This document shows, piece by piece, positions 35,594 through 48,719 of a DNA stretch of 64,000 bases. The notes below the pieces were generated by a model, which worked only from the letters and a program-made list of their open reading frames with translations, was not told the origin of the DNA and did no database searches. Both the position numbers and the translations under genes were made by a program. Source of the DNA: Sipunculus nudus (Eukaryota; Annelida; Sipuncula; Golfingiida; Sipunculidae); assembly GCA_026874595.1 (NCBI GenBank), contig CM049315.1:38396164-38460163 (forward strand), written 5' to 3'. Within the stretch, counting starts at the first letter, position 1; every line of letters starts with the position of its first letter.

Positions 35594-36449
35594 ACCTGTC
35601 GTGAGAGGACACCTGTGGGATATCGCCAGTGTCCCTACATTGCAGGTGTCCCTTCATGAGAGGTAGGGACAGATGCAGGTGGAGTAATGATTACTGTATG
35701 GAGATTCAGTTAACAATTAAAACCAAAGAATCAATTATTTATAAGTATATAACATAAAATGTTTTTACATCAACAATAAATGAAAAAAATATTTATATGG
35801 ACATCCAACACAAGAAAACATTCTTTGATGTCATTATTGAAAGTGTTTAAAGAGCTGGTTCATTTATAAATACAAAATTAAATAAATGGTGGATCATGAG
35901 TATAATTTCATAGAAATAGTTACTATTTATTAAAAAAAACTTTAAAAACACATTTTTATTCAATAACATATGATATTTATAATATTTCTTAATTACATTT
36001 TGTTTCTGAATAAATAAATGTATGAATAAGTCATCCAGCAAACCTCTGGTACAGCCAAACTTACATGAAAGGTGAATATTTGTAATTAAAGATAAGGGTG
36101 TCATTAAGATATTGCATTAATTTCAATTTTTAATGAACAATTAAATTTATGCAACGTTCTTTCCACAGCGCTGAAGTTTAAATTTATGTCTGTCAAATGA
36201 GTTCAGTCTCTGAATGTCCCTTATGTACGGTCCACGGGAAATCATTCAAATCCAGATACATCAAACTCAATATTGGAACTCGGGTGTCCGCTCATGACAG
36301 GATTTTGGGCGAAATATGACTGTCCCTGTCCGCGTTTAGCCGGTGTCCGCTCATGAAAGGTCAATTTTAATGGGTAATGGGTTGGGACAATGGCTTAGTG
36401 CCTGTACATTCAAGGTGTCCGCTCATCCTGGTGTCCCCTCACGGCGGGT
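35594..36449. mobile_element. Non-autonomous DNA transposon with terminal inverted repeats
   Basis: The left end ACCTGTCGTGAGAGGACACC (35594-35613) matches the reverse complement of the right end (36430-36449) at 17 of 20 positions. Internal copies of GGTGTCCGCTCATGA-like motif lie at 36283, 36341 and 36413, and GGTGTCCC at 35646, so the ends carry subterminal repeats. The 856-bp interior has no transposase. A similar end sequence, GGGACCTGTCTGTAAGACCACC, occurs alone near 54104. The target duplication is not certain. Confidence 0.7.
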
Positions 36450-37334
36450 CCTGTTGTATTATGCTTCCGAAGGCCAGATTGCATGCAGGAAAACAGAAAG
36501 ATTACTGATGACCTTGCTGATGACCTTGACTCGACCTTGGTATCCAATGCTTATCGAAAGGACATCGAGGCAAGGATATCCTTGTTATATACTTTTACAC
36601 ATTGTTAACCTTCTTTAATAAAAACTTGGGTAAATTTATGCAAAAGTGCAAATGACCTTGACATGACCTTGACCTTTGCCGCAAGATGTAATATATGTGT
36701 TATGAACTTATTGAAAATATTACCAATATTGTAACACAATATAATAATTTCTAGCTTAATGTGATTAAATAATATAAGCAGTGTATGTTACACTCATGCA
36801 TTCTTTTTATTGTTATTACCTATATTACTATGCCTATGGTCACACAATAGTGTATGGATTTTGGCATCTTTTTGCCAGCCGAGCCCATTTTTCATAAAGA
36901 CATAACCTAAAAAGTAATAGAGATAGCAGCATGGGGTTTTTTACAGGTATTTTCTTTTAATTCACATTATATTATTCTGTAATTAAGATGGGTCTAAAGT
37001 ACTTTTGAAATTTTAGCTGGAGTAGCTACTGACAGTTGACAAGGCAGCCGTTGGTATATTTCTGCACTTGAGCCTCTTCTGGTGATATTCTGTTTGAAAA
37101 TTTCTATGTAAAAATTCGGTACTATTTAAAAAATAAAGCTGTTACACTGAGCATTCCTACAATTATATTTTCTCAAATGATGCCCTGAAGCGATGACGTT
37201 TTCATGACAACAAAAGTCATAAACGGCAAAATATGTAGCCTCATGACAATATTATTAAACCAGATATTTTTAGTTTGCAGTGTCATCAGTTGGGAGCGCC
37301 AGTAAAGTGTCACGTTCCCCCTTAACAAAGATAT
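36450..37334. other. No gene; cluster of TGACCTTG motifs
   Basis: TGACCTTG occurs at 36508, 36521, 36653 and 36664, with related ACCTTG blocks between. This resembles nuclear-receptor half-sites but may be a low-copy repeat. No coding signal. Confidence 0.45.
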
Positions 37335-37553
37335 TTAGTAACCGTAGTAATGGATCGGCCCTCCATCCCATTTCCTATCTTTGTGATATTTAATGACTCT
37401 TGTCAGATTTCCATATATTGTTGTATAACATTTTTTGCATACAAAGGTAACAACATCATTAAGGTAGAAGCTTCCATACTTAACTGGGTTGACACTATCC
37501 CCAGGATCCCATAATATTTTTTTTTTTAATTTTAAACAGAAAATCAAAGACAT
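37335..37553 (-). pseudogene. Possible degenerate Sushi/CCP module
   Basis: The minus-strand frame reads GSFYLNDVVTFVCKKCYTTI, then YGNLTRVIKYHKDRKWDGGP. The V-T-F-x-C core, the G-N-x-T-R strand and the closing K-W-D-G-x-P recall a complement-control-protein module. Two of the four expected cysteines are replaced, and the terminal C is Tyr. An acceptor-like AACCCAG lies just before it (minus strand). Weak, standalone evidence. Confidence 0.3.
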
Positions 37554-37794
37554 CCATAACGCTTATATGACACATGATTTTTTTTGGTTTTAAACATTCA
37601 TGTAGTCCGTGCCATTTAGGGATGCTCCTCAGGTTCTCATAGTTATTACAAAATGTTAATATTTCTCATATTACTCACAGTGACAGATTAGCATGAGCAC
37701 TCCGGGGACAGAGAATTAAATATTTTATTCAGACGTATTAGATTTATACTTCACCACCAATTGGATGCCTCTTCATGCAGTGACTGCACTATTT

Positions 37795-38425
37795 TAGAAG
37801 TGCCGCTAGTCGGGTTATAGTTCCGCAAGTCGGGGACCAGTGCCGCCAGTCGGGGTCCAGTGCCGCAAGTCGGACACCAGTGCTGCCAGTCGGGGACCAG
37901 TGCCGCTAGTTGTGGTCGAGTGCCCCGAAATGGGGTCCAGTGCCGCTAGTCGGTATCCATAGTCGGGTACCAGTGCCGCCAGTTAGGGCGCAGTGCCGGT
38001 GTTCCCAGTTGGAGTCCAGTGCGCCAGTCGAGATCTGGAGTCGAGGAATAGTGGCGCCAGTTAGGACCCAGTATTGCCAGTTAGGACGTCTAGAGACTGT
38101 TTAACCGAACTCTGTGTATAACTGGAGTTTTTGTGCATTTATTGTTGACTATATTCCTGCTCTTGTTGTTACAAGGAGGGAACCCTATCTGGTTTGGTGG
38201 TTTTGAATCCTGAGACCTGTGTCAATATATTCTTTGTTGCTTAGCTACTGTCTTGTCATTAGTTGTGTACCTGAGTGCAAATACGAGGAGTACACCATAA
38301 AAAACACACCATAACTTTTTTTACCACGTCAAACACAAGGCAACACATTTCGTCACTTCGTAGGGGCAGCATTTTCACCAGAGCGTCGGTAAGGGGCAAC
38401 TTTTACTGAGTGACAGTCAACATGA
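37795..38425 (+). repeat. Solo-LTR-like segment with 20-bp GC-rich tandem units
   Basis: About a dozen imperfect units of AGTGCCGCCAGTCGGGGTCC at 37797-38075 are followed by a possible promoter (GTGTATAACTGGAG, about 38113) and GTAAGGGGCAACTTTTACTG. Related segments head the other unit copies and resemble the ends of the Gypsy element at 1.2-6.7 kb. Confidence 0.6.
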
Positions 38426-38870
38426 CACGAAAGAATATATATTGAATTATCGAATAATACTAATGTTATTTTATTGTTTTTACTTTTTTCACTCAACAAA
38501 GCTTTTACAAGGTTTGGTGATGATTTGTTACCAAATTATTACAGTGTTTTGTTTTATTTAATGACAAGTAAATTGAAAGTTATAATTATCTTTTTTTTTT
38601 TATTTTTCGCATCGAACTTGAAGATGCAGCCTGGACCTTGCTGACACATAACTTCTGTTACCACGCACATTTACTTTTCATTCTTGCAAATTTTGGGAAA
38701 GATGGAATATGACTGAATATAATCAAAAGTGTCAAAGTTGGTTAAAAGAAAGATTTCTAAAAGGATAATTAAACCTTAAATCCGGCCGTTGAATTGTTAC
38801 CAAAAGAAACTTGGAAAACACCAAAAAATTTAAAGTTTAAAAAAAGTGTAAACTATATTAAAAATAAAGC

Positions 38871-38871
<1 letters not shown>

Positions 38872-38924
<53 letters not shown>
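38872..38924. repeat. TA microsatellite
   Basis: About 25 TA units, present only in copy 0 of the composite unit. Confidence 0.95.
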
Positions 38925-39777
38925 GCATTCATAAGCAAAGGTCATTTCTTATTATGCTTCTCTGAACCTATTGAGGGTAATGGTTGTTATAGGGAGTGTG
39001 AAATGTCTGCTTCATGATCTGACAGTGCACAGTTCACTGTTGTCGTTCCAATGGGAGATGACATTTTTGAATAAATCCCCAATTTAAAGCGTAATGAAAA
39101 CACCGCATTAATTGCGACCACACACTGGAACATGTAGCCTGCTGCCCCCTGTCGGTTCAGTGTGAAGTCATATTTCCCATATTTCAAATTACTGACTACT
39201 ATGGTTGGCTTAATATTCACGAGGTTAAATTTCGCTATTATCACTTTTTCAACATTTCGGGAGGATGCCACTTTCGGGGTCTCGCAATAAAGTAACCTAT
39301 GCAGAGAGTATCCAATATTTTATAATTCATTTGATACGCATGCAAAAATTCTCATTATTTACCTGTATATAGATTAAGGCTTCTTTTTCACGAAGCTCTT
39401 ATTTTCGCGATGATTTTCCTTTCGCCAATACGAAACTCTCGCGAACAAATGCCAACTAGAATGTATAGGGCCAATGGGGACATATTAGGATAATTGTAAA
39501 ATCATTAAAAATAATAATGAAAAACATACAAATACTTGCTGTTAAAAATAGACTTAGAAATTGCAGAAATAGCTTCTTAAAGCAATGTATGTTGTATTTT
39601 ACTACAGGAGAATTTTCAGATATTTATTCTAAGCGTTTGCGTTTGTGATTATTTCCTGTTCAAAACACGGGCGGTGTCGCCAAAGTTGTTAGAATCAGAA
39701 CAATTCATAGGCGTGTCTGCGTGTTATCATTAGTGTTAATTCATAATTTATTACTACCTTGTGTGGGGTATTATACA

Positions 39778-40275
39778 CCAATCGGGGTCCAGTGCCGCGT
39801 GTCGGGGGCGAGAGTCGGGGAAAAGTGGCCCCATTAAGATCCAGTGCCGACAGTCGGGGTCCAGTGCCGCCAGTCGGATCTAGACTCGGGGATCAGTACC
39901 GCCAGTTAGGACCCAGTATTTACATTTAACGATGCCTAGTGACTGTTTAACCGGACTCTGTTTAAAACTGGAGTTTTTTTGTGCAGTTATTGTGGACTAT
40001 ATTCCTGCTCTTGTCAGGTGTAACATGGCGGTAACCCTCTCTAGTGGTTTTGAATCCTGTTACCTTTGTATAAATATTCTTTCTTGCTTAGCTACTACCT
40101 TGTCAGTTGATGTGTACCTGAGTTCAAATACGGCGAGGGCACCATAAAAAACACAGCCTAACTTCTCTTAACACGATGAGTACAAGGCAATACGATCCGT
40201 CTCTTTGTAGGGGTAGCATTATCTCTAGAGAGTCGGTAAGGGGCAACTTATATCGAGTGACAGTCAACATGGCAT
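39778..40275 (+). repeat. Solo-LTR-like segment, copy 1
   Basis: Fewer GC-rich units than copy 0 (39779-39905), followed by the same downstream blocks. The TATA-like TGTATAACTGG is changed to TTTAAAACTGG here. Confidence 0.6.
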
Positions 40276-42892
40276 GAAAGAATATATTGAATTATGGAAT
40301 AATAATATTTTTTTGTTTTAATTTTGTTACTCAACAAAGCTTTTACAAGGTTTGGTGATAATTTGTTACCAATTTATTACAGTGTTGTTTTATTCAATGA
40401 CAAGTCGGTTGAAATTTATAATTATTTTCTTTTTAAATTTAAAGAAAAACATTTTGCCACCCAGAAAATTATACTGCAACAGCCCCATATTTACTTTGGC
40501 ACCGATTTAAAAAAAAGCAGCCATAACCTTGCCGTAACTTCTGATACCACGCACATTTACCTTTCATTCTTGCAAATTTAGGGAAAGTTGATCTATGCCT
40601 GAATATACCAAACAAACTTAAAATACATCAAACAAAATTAAACCCCACAAAAGTGTTACAGAAATTAATAATAAATAATTAAATATATGCTTAATGCATA
40701 TTTCAACACAGGTCAATACATGATATGTTTCTCTCAATCTGTTGAGGGTAAGGGTTGTTAGGGAGTGTGAAATGGCTGGTTACCCACCTAACAGAGCACC
40801 GTTCACTGTTGTCGTTCCAATGGGAGATGAAAGATATGAATAAATCGCCATTATAAAGCTTAATGAAAACACCATATTAAATGCGACCACACACTGGAAC
40901 ATGTAGCTTGCTGCCCCCTGTCGATTCTGTGTGAAATCATATTGCACATGTATCAAATAACTGACAACTGTAGTTGGCTTAAAATTCACGAAGTTAAATT
41001 TCGCAATTTTTACTTTTTCAACATTTCGCCAGGATGCCATTTATACGGTCTCGCCATACAGTAATCTAATCAGAGTGTATCCATTAATATATGAATCATT
41101 TAATATGTATGTAAAATTCTCATTATTTATTAAGTACACCAGATAAGAGGAATTTCTTGTCCAGTGTAGCAGCTGCTATAAAATACCCCATGTTATGTAT
41201 TATATCAACCTGTTAGCTTGCGACACTACAGCTATATAAATATATATAGACTACGTGCATGAGACAACAAGAAAGACACAGTATTAATATTTTAACCTGT
41301 ATATAAATTGGAGGTGTCTTTTTCACGAAGGTTTTATTTTCACGATGATTTCCCTTTCGCCAATTTGAAACTCTCGCGAACAAAAAAAAAAAATCAAATA
41401 TGATGATACTTTGGGTGGATCATTTTGGACTGCTGCTGAACCTATTAAACATTTAAAGGATAAAAGACCTTTAATAGGCTCGTCAGAATTTATGCTACAC
41501 TTCCAAGAGGAACTCGCCCTCCAAACACACAGGTTAAATAAAAGTTATACAAGATGTACTGGTTAAATTATAATTAGGGACGGATTAAAGGCGTCAAATG
41601 GGACATTCGCCGACCGACCAGTATTTTTTGGGCAAAGGTGTTTACTTGTGTATAAGGCGAGAATATCCCAGTTGTCTAATAACTAAGGTGCTTCAAATTG
41701 AAATATATTTGCAATGATATTTAATAAAAAAAACAATTGAAACCCTTTGAATTTTTCCACACCGATATCCTCTCCACCTTCTTCACAACGAACTGTGGCG
41801 TAAATAATAATACGCATAATTATTTATTTCGTCAGACATGTCCCTCTATATCTAAGAAAACTAAGAATGCAATGGACAAGTGTTCTTTTACCCCTTTAAT
41901 GTTCATAAATATGGATTACCTGATTGCCCTTTCCTGAAGAATGAAGGTCGATTGTTGGGTTAAGCAAACTTTATTGACCAGGAACCATGCATGATATCTT
42001 AATATGCAAAAAAGCAATTACCTCTAAAACCCACTAACAATTAAACGGCAAGTAAAAATGCACAGAATCAAGTTTATTTTGTATGGATATGTTATTATTC
42101 GGGACAAATAAAATACCTAAGGGATCATCAAAAAAGGAAATGAAGAACTCAGAATATTTTGCCAAGCAAAAGTTGGAACGGTCCATGTCGATTGCGAATG
42201 TTATCTGCACTGCCCCCCCCCCCAAAAAAAAACCATATGTATCCTGAGCTGGGCCAGATACTAGTACATGTTTATTCCATATATATTTATATTTCACATG
42301 TATGTAAGACCTTTTCCCAATTGTGCAATCTTAATGTATATTCATACGTTGTTAAATTTCATAATAGCAGATTTCAGTATATGAAACCATCTGAATGAAT
42401 TAAAACAGAGGCTAAGGTCTCATATTAATGGAGGACATGACCTTTTTACATCAAGCGAGCTAGAATAACCTTTTTTTAAAATAATTTTGTTACATTTATG
42501 GCATAAATTCCATCGTTGGTGATTAAATAAAAACAAATGTTTGATAGTTCATCGAACTGACAATATTTCACATGTTGTTCGAAAAGAGTGATGATTTCCA
42601 TTAAAATCTGCTTTTTCTGGAGTCGGGCTTGCTTAAAGGACCCACAACCGAGTTCGGGTTGGCATCGCTTTCAGATAACGATAATTCCGTCAAGCCAACT
42701 GACTATAAGGAGCATGGCAAGGCGCGGGAAAAGTTTCTAGGGCATGTAGATGTAAAAGGAATTTTTTTTTTATTTTATTGAGAAACAAATTACAATGAGT
42801 TTATAGGAGTAGCTTATTTGACTGGAAGAATCATCGGTAGATTGTCTTGCCTTAATCGTTAAATCTGGATTATATGGCAGGTTTTGAGGCAG

Positions 42893-43225
42893 GATCTTTG
42901 GTCCAGGATCTTGGTCCAGGATATTGATCCAGGATCTTGGTCCAGAATCTTGGTCCAGGATCTCGGTTCATGATCTCGGTCCAGGATCTTGGTTCAGGAT
43001 CTTGGTCGATGATCTTGGCCAATGATCTTGGTTTAGGATCTTCGTCCAGGATCTTGGTTTAAGATCTTGATTCAGGATCTCTGTTCAGGATCTTTGTTTA
43101 GGATCTTGGTCGATGATCTTGGCCAATGATCTTGGTTTAGGATCTTCGTCCAGGATCTTGGTTTAAGATCTTGATTCAGGATCTCTGTTCAGGATCTTTG
43201 TTTAGGATCTTGGTCAAGGATCTAA
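42893..43225 (+). repeat. 13-bp minisatellite, short array
   Basis: About 26 units of GGTCCAGGATCTT and variants. A higher-order repeat of 104 bp (8 units) is seen at 43001-43104 and 43105-43208. Confidence 0.95.
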
Positions 43226-43235
43226 TACATTACTA

Positions 43236-43267
43236 TATCCCCTCTTTAACTTCGTTGTGAGGGGATA
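43236..43267. other. Short hairpin
   Basis: TATCCCCTC and GAGGGGATA form a 9-bp stem with a 14-nt loop. The same structure recurs at 51752-51783 with an 8-bp stem. It probably marks the end of a repeat family. Confidence 0.6.
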
Positions 43268-44811
43268 ATAATAAATATAAGGCGGGTTTTGTTATGTGAA
43301 GTTGTTATAGCAAACGATTGTTGAGGTTGCCCTGTCGCGACATGATGTATGATATTATGATACTCATATCATACACACATTGCGCATGCAGAGAGGAACG
43401 GGATAAATCTTTACTCTAGCTGATTTATGATTCCTGAGAGGACAAACTTCCTTTTGAAGAATACTTCTTAGTCTCTTACCGAAGAGCACTAAAAATTTGA
43501 TGTCTATATATGGCCTTTTGCCAAAATATGTTCTGAAGATATAGATTTAAAAAAATCCTGTTTGTTCATGTTTATATGGTTACCAAACCTGCAGTCGACC
43601 TAATCAATCTGTGAACATATTTAATAACCTGTGTTTTTGTCTACACGCAACCGCATGAAAAATGCATGCTGAAGAGTAAGTTTTTTTAAAGCTGTTCCAG
43701 GTTATATTTATGAAGTTAATGTTATAGGCTCTCCAGATTATATGCTGAGACAAAATAAGATCAAAATAATCTCTTTGGGTTTAATCGGCGACATTTTTTA
43801 GAACTGCACTTTTTTTTACTTTCAGCTTACAAACGTGTAGTATATTACCTATCCAAACAAACAGTGTCGCCAATCAGCGCACAGGAAAACGGTGATCGAT
43901 CACGTTGAAACAGAGGTACTCCCAATATCGACCAAGAGCGCAACTTGTAACTTTAATTTTTAACTCCCTTCCTGCAGAAGTTGTTTGAATTCAAAACGAA
44001 CCTCTCCCAGTTATGAATTGCGGGACGACTGTCAAACTTCAAAATCAATATCAGATTCACTCTGTTTACATTGCACATGAACATGCTTTCATATATTGCT
44101 TATTCATTTTCCTACCACATAAACATTTATTTTCAGCTGATTAGCCTTCTTACCTAGTATATATTAATGGCCTACATGTACCCCTTCATTGTCTGTATAC
44201 CTTATCTCGCCCTTGACGGGTCGGGTCCAGGGGCTCGCCTAAGGGTCAAGGGGCAAGGCCCCCGGCGGGGGGCAGGGGACTGAGTCCCAAACAGCTCCTG
44301 CATTTTGAGATTTTGAATGGCCCAAAATCGGACTAAATACGATTAAATCGGCCTAGACTGTAGGTCATCAGTGCGCTCTTGGAAAAGGATGTCTTTATCT
44401 ACAATCCTTAACCAGCAGATTCGTATTCTCGTGGGTACGATTATGCACAGTGTGTCATGAACTATTGATCTCTTTAATATACAGTTATGCTCTAATAGAT
44501 ATGAAAACTTAACAATTTTGTTTCACTGAGAGTAATTAGAGTGGAGGTAGAGTGCTGATTTTCTGTTTGTGTTTCTACTCATTTTTGCTATTTAACTTGC
44601 TGTGATATGAAGTCCAAGGATTGATTTCAGTCCGGGGGTCTTTTGGAAATACTTTCCATGCGACTCCCTGGCTGAGGCTGGACAGTTATCAATTACTAAA
44701 GACGTCTATAGATCGAGGAAGTAAGAGGAAGTAGGTATAACTGTATGATGAAGATGATGCGTTATTGAAAATCTTACGACATGTTATTGCTATATGTAAC
44801 AAATCTGATAC

Positions 44812-45238
44812 GCCAAACGGGGTCCAGTGCCGCCAGTCGGATGTAGACTCGGGGACCAGTAGCACCAGTTAGGACCCAGTATTGTCAGTTTACGATGCAT
44901 AGAGACTGTTTAACTGGACTCTGTGTATAACTGGAGTTTTTTGTGCAGTTATTGTGGACTATATCTTTCTCTTGTAAGGTATAACAGGGCGGTAACCCTC
45001 TCTAGTGGTTTTGAATCCTGTAACCTTTGTTAATATAATTTTTGTTGCTTAGCTACTACCTTGTCATTTGTTGTGTACCTGAGTTTAAATATGATGAGTG
45101 CACCATAAAAAAAACACACACTGCCTTTTTTTAACACGATGAATACAAGGCAACACGATCCGTCATTTTGTAGGGGTAGCATTTTCCCTAGACCGTCGGT
45201 AAGGGGCAACTTTAACTGAGTGACAGTCAACATGGCTC
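44812..45238 (+). repeat. Solo-LTR-like segment, copy 2
   Basis: Only two or three GC-rich units remain (44818-44890). Downstream blocks, including GTGTATAACTGGAG near 44930 and GTAAGGGGCAACTTTAACTG, are conserved. Confidence 0.6.
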
Positions 45239-47931
45239 GAAAGAATATATATTGAATTATTGAATAATACTAATGTTATTTTATTGTTTTTACTTTTGTC
45301 ACTCAACAAAGCTTTTACAAGGTTTGGTGATGTTTGTTTCCAAATTATTACAGTGTTTTGTTTTATTTAATGACAAGTCAATTGAAAGTTATAATTATCT
45401 TTTTTTTAAATTTAAAGAAAAACATTTTGCCACCCAGAAAATCGTGATCTTGAAAAAAGCAGCCTTAACCATGCCTTAACTTCAGGTACCACGCACATTT
45501 TACCTTTCATTCTTGCAAATTTAGTGAAAATTGGTCTATGCCTGAATATAATCAAATGTGTCAAAGTTGAGGAAAAGAAAGATTTCTAAAAGGAAAATTA
45601 AATCTTAAAACCAGCCGTTAAATCGTTACCAAACAAACTTAAAATACACCAAACAATATTAAACCCCACAAAGGTGTAACAGATATTAATAATAAATAAT
45701 TATATATATGCTTAATGCATATTTAAACAAAGGTCAATTCATAATATCTTTCTCTCAATCTGTTGAGGATAATGGTTGTTAGTGAGTGTTAAATGGCTGG
45801 TTACCGAAATAACAGAGCACCGTTCACTGTTGTTGTTCCAATGGGAGATGATATTTGTGAATAAATCGCCTTTATAAAGCTTAATGAAAACACCATATTA
45901 AATGCGACCACACACTGGAACATGTAGCCTTCTGCCCCCTGTCGGTTCCGTGTGAAACCATAATTCACATATATCAAATAACTGACAACCGTAGTTGGCT
46001 TAATATTCGCGAATTTAAATTTCGAAATTTTAACTTTTTCGACATTTCGCGACGATCCATTTATACGGTCTCGGCATACAGTAATCTAAACAGAGTGTAT
46101 CCATTAATATATGAATCATTTCATATGCATGTAAAATTCTCATTATTTATTAAGTACATCAAATAAGAGGAATTTCTTTTCCAGTGTAGCAGCTGCTATA
46201 AAATGCCCCATGTTATGTATCATATCAACCTTTCAGCTTGCGACATTACAGCTATATATATGTATAGACTACGTGCATGAGATAACAAGGAAGACAGTAT
46301 TAATTTTTTACTTGTGTATATATTGGAGGTGTCTTTTTCACGAAGGTTTTATTTTCACGATGATTTCCCTTTCGCCTATTTGAAACCCTCGCGAACAAAA
46401 AAAGATCAAACCACAATATATGGTTGCAATTGGGAAATATTAAGATAATTGTAAAAATATAAAAAAAGATAAAATGTAAAATACAAAATTTTGCTGTTAA
46501 AAATAGACTTGGTAATTATAAAAAATGGCTTCTTAATGCGTGTTGTATTTTACTACAGGAGAATTTTCTGATATTTAGACATAAGATCTGCGTTTGTGAT
46601 TTTTTTATTGTTGTAAACACGGCCGGTGTCGCCAAAATTGTTATGATCGGAAAATTCCATAGGCGTGTGTGCGTTTTTTTAACAGTGCTAATTTAAAATT
46701 TATAACTACCTTGTGTGGCGTATAATACACCGTATCAAACCTCAAATTACTCTGTTCACTGTTTTATTTAACAAAATGTCAGTTTGCATGCCCGAAGGTA
46801 AATGCAATTATCATAACCAATAAGCTTGCCTGTTTGTTCACACAGCGCAATATTCACAACACATTGGTACAGTTTAGAAATGTGGTATTGATTGGTACTT
46901 CTCATATGGGACAAGCGGTAGTCAATTATATAAGTATGCCGGGTCTGGACATACCTGCTTGTACGCACGAAAGTGAGCGCCACAGAACGGTATTATAAGT
47001 ATCTAGTTATCAGGAATTATGCGGAAGTTATTATGTTCTAGAGTGGATCCTTTGTGTTTCTTTGTTTGAACACTTAATCAAAGCTTTTGTGAATGTCATA
47101 GAAATTATATGGAGTTTTGGGTCATGGCTAAGGTATGATGATAGTTTTGGGTGGATCATTTTGGAATGCTCCTGAACCATTTACATATTTAAAGTATAAA
47201 AGACCTTTAATAATTTAAGTGATGGCTCGTCTGAATTTATGCTACAATTAATTATTTTACAGAATTATGGACTCCACTTCCAAGTGGAACTCGCCCTCCA
47301 AACACACAGGTTAAATATAAGTTATGCAGGATGTACTGATTAAATTATAATTAGTGACGGATTAAAGGCGTCAAATGGGACATTCGCCGACCGACTAGTA
47401 TTTTTTTGGGCAAAGGTGTTTACTTGTGTATAAGGCGAGAATATCCCAGTTGTCTAATAACTAAGGTGCTTCAAATTGAAATATATTTGCAATGATATTT
47501 AAAAAAAAAAAAACAATTGAAACCCTTTGAATTTTCCCACACATTATCCTCTCCACCACCATCACAACGAACTTTGTCCATTAATAATTATACAATTAAT
47601 TATTTATTTCGTCAGACATGTCCCTCTATATCTAAGAAAACTAAGAATGCAATGGGCAAGTGTTCTTTTACCCCTTTAATGTTCATAAATATGGATTACC
47701 TGATTGCCATTTCCTGAAGAATGAAGGTCGATTGTTGGGTTAAGCAAACTTTATCGACCAGGATCAAAGCATGATGTTTTATCTGAATATGCAAAAAAAG
47801 CAATTACCTCTAAAGCCCACTAAAAATAAAACGGTAAGTGAAATGCACAAAATCAGGTTAATTTTTTATGGATATGTTCTTATTCGGGACAAATAAAATA
47901 CCTAAATGATCATCGAAAAAGGTCCCCATTT

Positions 47932-48625
47932 ATTTTTTTTTTTTTTGCTTTTAAGGTATTCAATGTCTTGTAGTTTATGACAGTGACGTCAAATTATCTT
48001 CAAGGCGTTGGGAATGATCAATGTTTGGACAACTATATATATACTTATAGTACTTATAGTACTTATATACTATATGTACTTTTAGTGTCTGTATGAGACA
48101 TTTCAGATGTATAACAATTAAATATAAGGTTTCAAAAATATAAAGTTTTCAGGGTAGGTAATTATTAGCCATGTTTGGATATATAATATTTATATATATA
48201 TATAAATAATCAATGAATGGAACTATAAGTCTATAATTCTAATTATTAATATATTCTATTTCCAATATTTAATATTATTCTATGAACAGTGGGGGGGGGG
48301 GTTATTACATTAACCATCCCCCTTGCTGAAAAGTGGCGTATTGACGCCCTTGGTTTAAGAATATGCTTATGTCAACTCAAAATTAATATAAGGATAACAA
48401 ATATACTGCTTCATGACGCAGGTCTTGTACGTAATTTATTTACAATTTTTGCATTTACTATAAGTAACGACATTGAGATGCATCAATTAACAGTTCCTCC
48501 AAGCAGGAAACAATCACATGCGCTTGCAAAAATACTTCTTTACACAAAGTCATGGTATTCAAAAAAGGTTTCACTGGAATAGCCGATGAGTTTATAATAT
48601 AATATTCATAAAAAATCTGTGCTAG
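47932..48625. other. Segment present only in copy 2
   Basis: Comparison with copy 1 (42130) shows about 690 extra bases between GAAAAAGG and AAGAACTCA. The segment has a poly-G run at 48291-48301 and an open frame of 97 residues (48289-48582) with no recognised domain. It could be an inserted element. No clear inverted ends or duplication were seen. Confidence 0.55.
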
Positions 48626-48702
48626 CCACAATAAAGAACTCAAAATATTTTGCCAAGCAAAAGTTGAATTGGTCCATGTAGATTGCGAATGTTATCTTCA
48701 CT

Positions 48703-48719
48703 GCCCCCCCCCCCCCCCA
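48703..48719. repeat. Poly-C tract
   Basis: About 16 C before an A run. Copy 1 has about 12 C at the equivalent place (42212-42224). Confidence 0.9.

Larger units (their letters stand above)
37795..39777. repeat. Composite repeat unit, copy 0 (partial)
   Basis: First of three tandem copies. It begins with an LTR-like segment, continues through an AT-rich body (TTTTACAAGGTTTGGTGATG; a TA tract at 38872-38924), an ancient LINE C-terminal zone on the minus strand (GCGACCACACACTGGAACAT), a block of CGCGAA-type palindromic motifs (39230-39440), and ends at CGGGCGGTGTCGCC and TATTATACACC. It then passes straight into the LTR-like start of copy 1. The right-hand 3-4 kb found in copies 1 and 2 are absent. 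Confidence 0.8.
39778..44811. repeat. Composite repeat unit, copy 1
   Basis: Full-length copy of about 5.0 kb. LTR-like head 39778-40275, LINE-C-terminal zone and CGCGAA block to 41385, then a region shared only with copy 2: CATTCGCCGACCGACCAGTA (41609), ATTTCGTCAGACATGTCCCT, a C run before a CTGAGCTGGGCC block, ACCGAGTTCGGGTTGGCATC (42648), a minisatellite (42893-43225), a hairpin, and CTCGCCCTTGACGGGTCGGG (44208). Compared with copy 2 it lacks about 690 bp after 41385. No intact gene. Confidence 0.85.

Noticed and set aside
37797-38075. CRISPR-like array of 20-bp units
   Set aside because: Units are contiguous without unique spacers, imperfect, and lie in an LTR-like repeat of a eukaryotic genome.
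42893-43225. CRISPR-like or regulatory array
   Set aside because: 13-bp units without spacers; an ordinary minisatellite.
48289-48582. 97-residue frame in the copy-2 segment
   Set aside because: No domain, starts in a poly-G tract and has no splice support. Kept only as a note on the insertion.
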